Below, one piece after another: positions 51,266-58,483 of a stretch of 64,000 nucleotides of DNA. Position 1 is the first letter of the stretch; each line of letters begins with the position of its first letter. The stretch is from positions 6,196,501-6,260,500 of the forward strand of contig NZ_JACHNC010000001.1 of NCBI RefSeq assembly GCF_014205215.1, given 5' to 3'. A program made the position numbers and the translations under genes. The notes below the pieces were generated by a model. That model was not told the origin of the DNA, ran no database searches, and saw only the letters and a list, made by a program, of their open reading frames with translations. The DNA comes from Actinoplanes lobatus (lineage in GTDB: Bacteria; Actinomycetota; Actinomycetes; Mycobacteriales; Micromonosporaceae).

Positions 51266-51478
51266 CCTGGCGGGGAGTGGCGTGACGGCTGGGAGTGGCG
51301 CCCCGGTTGCCTGGCAGGCACCACCGCAACCACCCGCCTGGCGGGGAGTGGCGTGACGGCTGGGAGTGGCGGCCCGGTTGCCTGGCAGGCACGACCGCAA
51401 CCACCCGCCTGGCGGGGAGTGGCGTGACGGCTGGGAGTGGCGCCCCGGTTGCCTGGCAGGCACCACCGCTGCCACCCG
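51266..51478. repeat. 71-bp tandem array, three near-identical units
   Basis: Units start at 51266, 51337 and 51408 (each CCTGGCGGGGAGTGGCGTGA...), differing at only two to four positions; a diverged fourth unit starts at 51479. Each unit has an internal TGCCT-GGC-AGGCA palindrome. Because 71 is not a multiple of three, the array is not coding. There are no variable spacers, so it is not a CRISPR array. Confidence 0.9.
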
Positions 51479-51521
51479 CCCGGCGCGAGTGGCGGCACAT
51501 GCGGGGGTGGCCAACGGATCT

Positions 51522-51653
51522 CAGCCCGGCGGGCGCGGCACAGGCTGGGGTGGGCAGCGAGCGCGCGCCGACCGGACGGGACGGCCCTGATGGGACGGGA
51601 CGAGAACACTCGTACAAGGAAAAGAAGCTGGAAGCGGAACGCGGACCTTGACC
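51522..51653 (+). repeat. Dispersed intergenic repeat, single copy
   Basis: It matches the 34.4-kb element, including GCCCGGCGGGCGCGGCACAG, then GCGCCGACCGGACGGGACGG, CCTGATG, CGTAC, and CGCGGACCTTGACC, with short diverged stretches between. As at 34 kb, it lies 3' of genes (MFS on the left and, past a terminator hairpin, the convergent mannanase). Confidence 0.75.
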
Positions 51654-51667
51654 GTAAAGGTTTTGTA

Positions 51668-51706
51668 GCGCCTGTCCCGGACGGGACGGCCGTCCGGGAC
51701 AGGCGC
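51668..51706. terminator. 17-bp perfect hairpin downstream of the mannanase gene
   Basis: GCGCCTGTCCCGGACGG pairs perfectly with CCGTCCGGGACAGGCGC around GACGG, five bases past the stop of the minus-strand GH5 gene. Confidence 0.85.
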
Positions 51707-51710
51707 CGGA

Positions 51711-53693
51711 TCATTCGGCCCGGACGTGGTCGATGTCGACGGTGCCCGGGTTGATGTAGATCCACAGGATGCGGACGTCGGCCAGTGCCGTGCTGTCGCA
51801 GGACATCGCGGACAGCAGGTCGATGGTCGCGGTCGTGGTCGTGTCCTGGTTGACCCAGGTGAAGTTCGACTGGCACCAGGCGAGCCCGGAGCCGGTCTGT
51901 ACCGCGATCGCCGCGTTGGTGCCGGCCGTCGGGCTGGTCCGCAGGTCGTACTTGAGCGCGCTCCGGGTGGACAGGTCGACCGGCTCGGCGAAGGTGACGC
52001 CGAACCATCCGCCGTCGGCCGCGTTGATCCGCAGACCGTGGGTGCCGTGGGTGGCGAATTCGGTGGTCTGCTCGACCGTGCCGCCGTTGGCCTGCCATGG
52101 TGCGGACGCCCAGCCCTCGGTGCCGGTCTCGAACGAGGCGAGCACCGCCACCGCGGCCGGGTCGGGTTTCACGGTCACCGTCACGGTCGCCACGTTCGAC
52201 GTCCGGCCGGCCTGGTCCTTGACCGTGTAGGGGACGGCCGCGCGGCCCACGTACCCGGTGTCGGGGGTGAAGGTGAGGTCGCCGGAGGTGGCCACCGTGA
52301 ACGTCCCGCCGGTGACCGTCCGGGTCGTCTGGCGCTGCGGTGTGGCCGGATCCAGGTCGACGCTGGCCGGCTGGACCTTGGTGCGGTAGGCGATGTCGTT
52401 CGCGGTCGGCCGCAGGGTGACCGGCGTGTCGAACTCGGTCACCGCGGTGTCGTGGTCGGCGACCGGCGGCAGTGACCGCTGCCCTGACGCGATCTCGTGG
52501 GAGGCGTTGGTGATGGTCGTGCACACGGGGCTCGGGCAGTAGACGGTGAATCCGTCGTAGTCCGGGTACAGCGTGCCGTCGTCCTGTGATCCGGACAGGA
52601 TCCAGTACAGGAAACCACTTCCACCGGTACGGGTGAAGTCGCTCATCCACTGCTGGTAGACCGGGTTGCGGGTGCTCTTGTTCTTCCAGCCGAACTCGCC
52701 CAGCATCGAGGCCTTGCCCAGTTCCCTGGCCGCCTTGTTGTGCCGGGTGATGTAGTCCGACCCCCACTGCGCGGTGCGGTTGCCCCAGCCGTCCGGGTAC
52801 AGGTGGTACGACATCACGTCGATGGCCGGCAGTTTGGTCAGCGCGATGGTGTCGATGCCTTCGCCGCAGTTGTCGATCCAGTCCGGGGCGTCCGGCCCGT
52901 CGCAGAAGAAGCCCTCGTCACCGACGCTGGCCAGGTGCTTCGAGTCGATGCTCTTGATGTGCCGGGACATCTCGTCGGCCCACGCTGTGATCGTCTGCGT
53001 GGTGCAGCCGGAGCTCTGCGGGTAGACGCCGGAACCCTTGCAGCGCGGCTCGTTGCCCAGCTCCCACGTCATGATCGTGGGGTCGTCCTTGTACTTGACC
53101 CCGGTGATCGTGTTGACGCGGTTCAACACGTGATCGATGTAGTCGCGGTACCAGCCCTTGATGACTGGATCCGTATAGAAGTCGTCATGATATTGACCGC
53201 CGCGCCAGCGTACATATTGATCAATGCCGCCGAAGTCGGACCAGTTGTTGGTGAGTGGCAGCACGAGCTTGATGCCGCTGCGGCGGGCCGCGTCGATGAC
53301 GTAGTCCAGGCGTTCGAGCCCGTTCGGGCCGTCGTTGAAGGCGGGCTTCTCGCCGTCCCAGTACTGGAAGTAGACGCCCTCGGGTGCCGGCGCCACCGAA
53401 TTGCTGCCGTCGGCGTTGCCGATCAGACCGAACGCCCAGGTGCGCATCACGGTGAAGTCGGCGGCCCGGGCGTCGGCGAACACGTCGTCGACCATCTGCC
53501 GGCTTTTGTAGAACAGGTAGTAGTTGTTCGTCCCGCCGAACCGGAACGACTTCCCGTTCAGCTCGAGCCGGTGGCCGTCCCGTACCACGAACCCGGCCGA
53601 CGTCGGTGGCGATTCCGGTGCCGCGGCGGCCGGTGCGGTCGCGGCGAGCGAACCGAGCACGGCCGCCAGCACGGCGACGATGCGACTCCTCAT
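51711..53693 (-). CDS. Secreted GH5-type beta-mannanase-like enzyme with Ig-like and carbohydrate-binding domains
   Basis: This 660-residue exported glycosidase has a signal peptide (1-25, ending TAPAAAA). The catalytic TIM barrel (about 33-395) has acid/base Glu215 in MTWELGNEPRC and nucleophile Glu333 in MLGEFGWKNKS, matching GH5 mannanases (FRFGGTNNYYLFYKS and MRTWAFG are typical). An Ig/cadherin-like domain follows at about 408-510 (LRPTANDIAYRTKVQPASVDLD). A jelly-roll carbohydrate-binding domain follows at about 517-660 (FETGTEGWASAPWQANGG). AGGAG precedes ATG 53693. A CebR-like operator stands 44 bases upstream. It would hydrolyse mannan or glucomannan in plant debris. Confidence 0.92.
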   Translation of the reverse strand: MRSRIVAVLAAVLGSLAATAPAAAAPESPPTSAGFVVRDGHRLELNGKSFRFGGTNNYYLFYKSRQMVDDVFADARAADFTVMRTWAFGLIGNADGSNSVAPAPEGVYFQYWDGEKPAFNDGPNGLERLDYVIDAARRSGIKLVLPLTNNWSDFGGIDQYVRWRGGQYHDDFYTDPVIKGWYRDYIDHVLNRVNTITGVKYKDDPTIMTWELGNEPRCKGSGVYPQSSGCTTQTITAWADEMSRHIKSIDSKHLASVGDEGFFCDGPDAPDWIDNCGEGIDTIALTKLPAIDVMSYHLYPDGWGNRTAQWGSDYITRHNKAARELGKASMLGEFGWKNKSTRNPVYQQWMSDFTRTGGSGFLYWILSGSQDDGTLYPDYDGFTVYCPSPVCTTITNASHEIASGQRSLPPVADHDTAVTEFDTPVTLRPTANDIAYRTKVQPASVDLDPATPQRQTTRTVTGGTFTVATSGDLTFTPDTGYVGRAAVPYTVKDQAGRTSNVATVTVTVKPDPAAVAVLASFETGTEGWASAPWQANGGTVEQTTEFATHGTHGLRINAADGGWFGVTFAEPVDLSTRSALKYDLRTSPTAGTNAAIAVQTGSGLAWCQSNFTWVNQDTTTTATIDLLSAMSCDSTALADVRILWIYINPGTVDIDHVRAE

Positions 53694-53710
53694 GCGCGTT
53701 CTCCTGGCTA

Positions 53711-53728
53711 CATCGAGTGTGATCGATG
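53711..53728. promoter_or_regulatory. Inverted repeat near the mannanase start
   Basis: CATCGA-GTGTGA-TCGATG lies 18 bases upstream of the start codon. A regulator site or leader hairpin are both possible. Confidence 0.3.
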
Positions 53729-53736
53729 TCACCGTA

Positions 53737-53750
53737 TGGCCGCGCTCCCA
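53737..53750. promoter_or_regulatory. CebR-like operator (12 of 14 matches) upstream of the mannanase gene
   Basis: On the minus strand it reads TGGGAGCGCGGCCA, matching the CebR box TGGGAGCGCTCCCA at 12 of 14 positions. Its position 44 bases before a secreted GH5 gene is where such an operator is expected. Confidence 0.6.
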
Positions 53751-53829
53751 GTGGGTCAACCAGGAAAGTTAGCGAGTTTAAGAAACGCAGGATAGATGAC
53801 GATCACGCAATTCGGCCAGAATCGGCACC

Positions 53830-55029
53830 ATGAGTAACCATGCCGCGACAGTGCAGGACTACGACCCGTTCACTCCCGAGGCGATGGCGAACCCCACCGG
53901 CTATCTGCGCCGGATCCAGACCGAAAGCCCGCTCGCCTGGCTGCCCCCGCTCGACGCCTATCTGCTCACCCGGTACGCCGACGTCAACGCCGCTCTGCGG
54001 GACAAGCGCATGGACAGCGCCAACATGGCCCGTGCCCTCCAGCACGAGGAGCTCGGCCCGGTCCGCCGGGCTGTCGAGATGTGGATGGGCCACACCGTTC
54101 CCGCCGACCACGTCCGCTTCCAGCAGCTGCTCAAGCGCTACTTCACCCCGGCGATGGTGGACCGGCTGCGGCCCCGGGTGCGCGAGTTCACCCACGAACT
54201 GCTCGACGCCGTCGCCGCGAAGGGCCAGATGGACGTGGTCCACGACCTGGCCTACCCGCTGCCCGCCAACGTGATCGCCGAACTGCTCGGCATGCCGGTC
54301 AGCGACCGCGAGCAGCTCCAGGCCTGGTCCCGCGACATCCTGCCGGTCTTCGGCAACGGCGACGTGCAGCAACTGCGCGAGGCCCAGCGCAGCATGCTCG
54401 AATTCCACGACTACCTGCGGGTCCTCGCCGCCGACCGGCGCCGCGCGCCCCGCGAGGACGTGCTGAGCATGTTCATGGCCGCCGAGGCCGAGGGCATCGT
54501 CACCGAGGACGAGGCGGTCGCCAACTGCGTCCTGCTGCTCTTCGCCGGCCACGAGACCACCGCCAACCTGATCGCCAACGGGCTCGTGCTGCTCTTCGAC
54601 CACCCTGACCAGCGGGACCGGCTTCGCCGGGATCCGGACCTGATGCCCTCCGCCGTCGAGGAGATGCTGCGCTGCGGCGGCCCGGCCGGCGTGATCGGCC
54701 GCATCGCCACCGAACCCGTCGAACTGGCCGGCCACACCGTCCCGGCCGGGCAGCACGTCTACCTCGCGCTGATGGCCGCCAACCGCGACCCGGCGGTGTT
54801 CGGAGACCCGGACGTCTTCGACATCGCCCGCGAACGCAACCGGCACCTCGCCTTCGGCATGGGCACCTACTACTGCCTGGGCGCCGCGCTCGCCCGCATG
54901 GAGACCGACGAGTGCCTGCGGATCCTGCTCGACCGGTGCCCGGACCTGCGCCCCGCCTACGAGACCCCGGACCGGGAACCGACCCCGCCGTTCGGTCACC
55001 GGCTCGTCTCCCTCCAGGTCACGTTCTGA
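53830..55029 (+). CDS. Cytochrome P450
   Basis: This 399-residue soluble P450 of the actinobacterial class I type has the I-helix LLLFAGHETTANLIANGL, the K-helix EEMLRCGG (ExxR) and the heme loop FGMGTYYCLGAALARME with Cys349 as iron ligand. It starts at ATG 53830 and is divergent from the mannanase gene. It needs a ferredoxin and reductase; neither is encoded nearby. The sequence 'GPAGVIGRIATEPVELAGHTVPAGQHV' before the heme loop is usual for CYP105/CYP107-like enzymes. The substrate is unknown and no biosynthetic cluster is visible. Confidence 0.95.
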   Translation: MSNHAATVQDYDPFTPEAMANPTGYLRRIQTESPLAWLPPLDAYLLTRYADVNAALRDKRMDSANMARALQHEELGPVRRAVEMWMGHTVPADHVRFQQLLKRYFTPAMVDRLRPRVREFTHELLDAVAAKGQMDVVHDLAYPLPANVIAELLGMPVSDREQLQAWSRDILPVFGNGDVQQLREAQRSMLEFHDYLRVLAADRRRAPREDVLSMFMAAEAEGIVTEDEAVANCVLLLFAGHETTANLIANGLVLLFDHPDQRDRLRRDPDLMPSAVEEMLRCGGPAGVIGRIATEPVELAGHTVPAGQHVYLALMAANRDPAVFGDPDVFDIARERNRHLAFGMGTYYCLGAALARMETDECLRILLDRCPDLRPAYETPDREPTPPFGHRLVSLQVTF

Positions 55030-55098
55030 CCCGAGCTGTCGTGGGCGTATCGAAAACCGCATACGGCACCGCAACAGGCGTACGTCTTGAGTGGACGC

Positions 55099-56313
55099 AT
55101 GAACATTTCGAGACGTGGCATCGACCGGCGGCGCGTGATGACCTGGGCCGGCGTGGCGGCCGGCGCGCCGTTCGTGAGTACGGGATCCGTCCACGCCGAG
55201 CCCGCGGGGCGGATCCCACCGGCCACCCGGCCCGGCGGAGCCTACGACCGGTACGTGGCGGGGCTGGCCGCCGAGGGGCGGTTCTCCGGTGTGGTGCTGC
55301 TGTCGCACCGGGGCCGGACCGTGCTGTCACGCGCCTACGGCTGGGCCGATCAGGAGCGGGGGATCCGCAACCACGAGGGGACCGCGTTCACCCTCAGCTC
55401 GGCGGGCAAGCCGTTCCACGCGGTGGCCATCCTGCAACTGGCCCAGCAGGGGCGGCTGCAACTGACGGACCCGGTCGGGAAGCACCTGACCGGGTTCGCC
55501 GCGGACGTCGCCGAGAAGGTGAGCATTCACCACCTGCTGTCCGGAACGTCCGGGCTGGACATGCCGGCCGAGGAGGTGCACCGCGTCTTCGGCAGCCGTG
55601 ACGAGGTGCACCGCTACCACGAGCGGCGGGTCCGGCGGGCGAGGCTGGTGGGCGTACCGGGTGTTCCCGGCACCACCCACGCGGAGGCGGAGACCACCAT
55701 TCCGGCGCTGATCGTGGAGGCGGTGACCGGGCAGCCGTACTGGGACCACGTCGAGGAGAACATCTTCCGGCGGTGCGGGATGACCGGGGCGGCGTTCCAC
55801 ACCCGGCCGCGGTGGCTGACCCGGGCCGACGTCGCCCATCCGTACATGCGGGTGGACGGTGGGCGGGTGGTGGACGCGCTGCGCCACCTGGAGCTGGGCA
55901 GCTCGTACCCGTATGTGCTCGGAAAGAACCCGGGCCGCGCCTTCGTCGACGCGCCCGGTGACGGTGGCTTCGCCACCGCGCCGGATCTGGTCCGGTTCGC
56001 GCGGGGCCTCAGTGACGGTACGGTGCTCGACCGGCCGTGGGCCGAGGTGTTCACGTCGGCGAAGATCCCGCACGGGCCGTCGTCGTTCGGGTCCTACGGG
56101 ACGGTGATCGACATCGTCGGCGGCCAGCGGTCGTTGCAGCGGGCGGGTGGCAATCCCGGGGTCGGCGCCAACTGGAGCATCTACCCGGACACCGGCTGGG
56201 TGGGCGTCATCCTCGTGAACCGTGACGCCGACGGGGTGTCGCTGATGGATCTGATCGCCCAGGAGACGCAGGCGATCACCGGTGTCGCGACCGGCGGTGG
56301 TGCGGGCGGCTGA
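55099..56313 (+). CDS. Exported serine hydrolase (beta-lactamase fold) with atypical second motif
   Basis: The 404-residue protein has a Tat-like signal (SRRGIDRRRVMTWAGVAAGA). The first active-site motif SxxK is Ser101-Lys104 (LSSAGKPFHAV). At the place of YxN the sequence reads GTTHAEAETTIPALIVEAVTG, so Tyr and Asn are not evident, and the third motif reads QRAGGNPGVGANWS instead of HGG/KTG. It may be a divergent esterase or peptidase, or be inactive. The ATG at 55099 is preferred; a TTG at 55087 is possible. It follows the P450 gene by about 70 bases on the same strand and could be co-transcribed. Confidence 0.82.
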   Translation: MNISRRGIDRRRVMTWAGVAAGAPFVSTGSVHAEPAGRIPPATRPGGAYDRYVAGLAAEGRFSGVVLLSHRGRTVLSRAYGWADQERGIRNHEGTAFTLSSAGKPFHAVAILQLAQQGRLQLTDPVGKHLTGFAADVAEKVSIHHLLSGTSGLDMPAEEVHRVFGSRDEVHRYHERRVRRARLVGVPGVPGTTHAEAETTIPALIVEAVTGQPYWDHVEENIFRRCGMTGAAFHTRPRWLTRADVAHPYMRVDGGRVVDALRHLELGSSYPYVLGKNPGRAFVDAPGDGGFATAPDLVRFARGLSDGTVLDRPWAEVFTSAKIPHGPSSFGSYGTVIDIVGGQRSLQRAGGNPGVGANWSIYPDTGWVGVILVNRDADGVSLMDLIAQETQAITGVATGGGAGG

Positions 56314-56361
56314 CCTGACCGCGGCGTCTCGCCGGGTTCGCCCCGGCGAGACGCGGCGACA

Positions 56362-56424
56362 CTACTTCTTCTTGCTCTTCTTGCCCTTTTTATCCTTCTT
56401 GTCCTTCTTCTTGTCCTTCGCCAT
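56362..56424 (-). CDS. 20-residue lysine-rich peptide
   Basis: The 20-codon ORF begins MAKDKKKDKKDKKGKK and ends in four more residues that include three lysines: 13 Lys and 3 Asp in all. GGGAGG stands four bases before the ATG, so it should be translated well. There is no signal peptide. Similar tiny KD-rich ORFs occur in actinomycete genomes and are usually left unannotated. A basic, disordered peptide of this kind could bind nucleic acid or act as a ribosome-linked or polyanion-binding factor; that is inference. An inverted repeat (GCTCAC/GTGAGC) lies 23 bases upstream. Confidence 0.6.
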   Translation of the reverse strand: MAKDKKKDKKDKKGKKSKKK

Positions 56425-56446
56425 GACGCCTCCCATTCAGCGCAAT

Positions 56447-56463
56447 GCTCACGCAAAGTGAGC
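56447..56463. promoter_or_regulatory. Inverted repeat GCTCAC-GCAAA-GTGAGC
   Basis: Perfect 6-bp arms upstream of the lysine-rich micro-ORF (minus strand). A plausible operator for the micro-ORF or, less likely, for the plus-strand deacetylase gene. Confidence 0.35.
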
Positions 56464-56575
56464 GGTCCGACACTCGGTGAACTGGTTGCGAGACTAGGGG
56501 AGAAGAGTGAACAGATTGACCATCGGCGGGCCGAGGCCGGCGCCGTGGGTGGCCCTGACCTGGGCGGACGAGTGG

Positions 56576-56585
56576 CGAAAACGTT
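56576..56585. promoter_or_regulatory. Half-conserved LacI-type site (CGAAAACGTT)
   Basis: It repeats the left ten bases of the palindrome at 49351-49364, but the right arm has decayed (ACTTTG). It lies about 100 bases before the polysaccharide deacetylase start. Confidence 0.3.
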
Positions 56586-56684
56586 ACTTTGAGATGTACG
56601 TCACACAAACGGCAGGTGACCGATTACTCAACCCGAGGGGGGGCTTGACCCCGGCTTCACATCGGGGACGCCAGAATCGCGCGG

Positions 56685-57608
56685 ATGGGGAACACGAGGA
56701 CTTTTCGTGCGATAACCGCGGCCGGCATGACCGCGCTGCTGGCCGCCTGCTCCACCGGCCCGACCCCGCCGGTCACACCGTCCTCGGCGCCGGCCGCCCC
56801 CACCACGTCGCCGGCGAGCCCGGCCGCCCCGACCCTCGAGTCCACCCGGTCGGCCCAGCGCGCACGCTACGGCATCCCCGACTTCGCGCCCGCCCCGGAA
56901 CCACAGCCCATCACGCTGCCGGCCGGCGACAAGGTGGAATATCTGCGGCGGATCCCCACCACCCAGAAGGTCGCCTTCCTGACCATCGACGACGGCTACC
57001 TCAAACTGCCCGAGGGCCAGGAACTGGTCGCGGCCGCGGGCGTGCCGGTCACGCTCTTCCTGACGACCGACGCCGTCAAGGACGACCCCGGCTACTTCAA
57101 GCCGATGCTCGACGCCGGGGCCGCCATCGAGGCGCACACCGTCACCCACCCCAACCTTCGCGGCCGCTCCTACGACTTCCAGCGCCGCGAGATCTGCGGT
57201 TCGGCCGACAAGCTGGGCGCCTGGTTCGGGAAACGGCCGACCCTGTTCCGGCCGCCCTTCGGCAACAAGGACGACACCACGCTGCGGGCGGCCAAGGACT
57301 GCGGCATGACGGCCGCGTTCATGTGGACCGAGACCGTGCACAAGGGCAAGGTCCGCTATCAGGAGGGCAAGCGCGTCCAGCCGGGCGACATCATCCTGAT
57401 GCACTTCCGCGAGGCCTTCCGCGACGACTTCGTCGCCGCCCTCAAGGCCATCCGCCGGGCGGGCCTCACCCCGGCGCTGCTCGAGGACTACATGCCGGCG
57501 CGGCCCACACCGTCCGGACAACCCTCTTCCCACGCCGACCGGTTCAACCCCGGAAAACCCCATTCCGGTACGGGGTCGAGCACCCGTCGTGGGTCGGTCG
57601 CCGACTGA
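56685..57608 (+). CDS. Lipoprotein polysaccharide deacetylase (NodB/CE4 family)
   Basis: The 307-residue protein has a lipoprotein signal (MTALLAAC, Cys22) and a Pro/Ser/Thr linker. The NodB domain shows motif 1 FLTIDDGY (Asp102, Asp103), motif 2 EAHTVTHPNLRG (His151, His155), motif 3 LFRPPFGNKD and motif 5 IILMHFREAF. It would remove N-acetyl or O-acetyl groups from cell-wall or external glycans at the outer face of the membrane. The Ser/Arg-rich tail (SSTRRGSVAD) is poorly ordered. A decayed LacI-type site lies upstream. It is convergent with the FKBP gene across a hairpin. Confidence 0.9.
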   Translation: MGNTRTFRAITAAGMTALLAACSTGPTPPVTPSSAPAAPTTSPASPAAPTLESTRSAQRARYGIPDFAPAPEPQPITLPAGDKVEYLRRIPTTQKVAFLTIDDGYLKLPEGQELVAAAGVPVTLFLTTDAVKDDPGYFKPMLDAGAAIEAHTVTHPNLRGRSYDFQRREICGSADKLGAWFGKRPTLFRPPFGNKDDTTLRAAKDCGMTAAFMWTETVHKGKVRYQEGKRVQPGDIILMHFREAFRDDFVAALKAIRRAGLTPALLEDYMPARPTPSGQPSSHADRFNPGKPHSGTGSSTRRGSVAD

Positions 57609-57643
57609 GAGCGAGCCCGGCCCCGGCGGCGCCGGACTCGCTC
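57609..57643. terminator. Terminator hairpin between convergent genes
   Basis: GAGCGAG-C-CCGGC pairs with GCCGG-A-CTCGCTC around a 10-base loop, immediately after the deacetylase stop. Confidence 0.65.
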
Positions 57644-57654
57644 GGTGACCAGGG

Positions 57655-58359
57655 TCAGGAGGCGGCCAGGACGTCGACGACGAATCGCAGCGTGCCGGCC
57701 GGCTGGCCGCCGCTCGGCTTCTCGCCGTAGGCGAGGTCGGCCGGGATGTCGAGCTGCACCCGGCTGCCCACCTTCGCCCCGAGCAGGCCCTGGTCCCAGC
57801 CCTTGATGACGTTGCCCGCCCCGACCTGGAAGCTGAACGGCTCGGACCGGCTCCAGGAGGAGTCGAACTCCTCGCCGTCGGCGTAGGTCACACCGACATA
57901 GTTCACGTCGACCGTCTGACCCGACTGGACCGCCGCGCCCGTGCCCTCGACGAGGGTGGTCGACTTGAGCTCGGTGACGGCGCCGGTGCCCTTGGACACG
58001 GACGGCTTCGTGCCCAGCGCGGCGTCGGCGCCCGGGGGCAGCGGCGGGAACGCCGGACTGGTGGCGGCGGCGTCCACGCCGGCATCGGTGCTCGTGCTCG
58101 CGGTGGGGGAGGACGACGGCGACGACGTGCTGCCGATCCACACGATCAGCCCGACGACCAGAGCCAGCACACCCGCGGCGGCGCCGGCCACCGACAGCGT
58201 CTCGCGGCGTTTGCGGGCCGCCCGGGCGCGCGCTTTGGCGACCTTGGCCTCGGCCCGCTTCTCGGCCTTGGTCTTCAGCGGCGGTCCGCTCTTGCGGGAC
58301 GGGCCGGGGGCGGCGGCTTTGACGGCCGCATTACCGCGGCTCGGTACGGATTCAGGCAC
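57655..58359 (-). CDS. Membrane-anchored FKBP-type peptidyl-prolyl isomerase
   Basis: The 234-residue protein starts at GTG 58359 (PESVPSRGNAAVKAA). It has a basic, Ala/Lys/Arg-rich cytoplasmic segment (TKAEKRAEAKVAKARARAARKRR), one helix (LSVAGAAAGVLALVVGLIVWIG), a Ser/Thr linker and an FKBP domain at about 135-234 (VDVNYVGVTYADGEEFDSSW, VIKGWDQGLLGAKVGSRVQLDIPADLAYGE). It catalyses prolyl isomerisation of exported proteins outside the membrane. Longer upstream frames are not supported by a start site. Confidence 0.9.
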   Translation of the reverse strand: MPESVPSRGNAAVKAAAPGPSRKSGPPLKTKAEKRAEAKVAKARARAARKRRETLSVAGAAAGVLALVVGLIVWIGSTSSPSSSPTASTSTDAGVDAAATSPAFPPLPPGADAALGTKPSVSKGTGAVTELKSTTLVEGTGAAVQSGQTVDVNYVGVTYADGEEFDSSWSRSEPFSFQVGAGNVIKGWDQGLLGAKVGSRVQLDIPADLAYGEKPSGGQPAGTLRFVVDVLAAS

Positions 58360-58483
58360 CGCACGACAATACGACAGCTTGCTGTGCGAGGCCGACCGCC
58401 AAGCTCGAAGATCAGCCCGAACACCCGGCGATCCACTGCCCGATCGCGTCCACTGCCCGGCCCTGCCGTGCCCGCGCGTACCG

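Larger units (their letters stand above)
50675..51710. other. 1-kb gene-free, repeat-rich region
   Basis: No convincing gene lies in this stretch. Its left half has lower G+C and several inverted repeats (50760-50811 and 51000-51075). It then holds a 71-bp tandem array (51266-51478 plus a decayed unit), one copy of a dispersed repeat (51522-51653) and a strong terminator (51668-51706). ORFs in it lack ribosome-binding sites and family likeness. It may be a decayed insertion locus. Confidence 0.7.

Noticed and set aside
51266..51550. CRISPR array
   Set aside because: The repeats are contiguous 71-bp units with no variable spacers and no cas genes nearby.
51074..51617. Overlapping ORFs with repeated PARQPGRHSQPSRHSPP-type protein sequence
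   Set aside because: They arise from translating the 71-bp tandem array, whose period is not a multiple of three; no ribosome-binding site.
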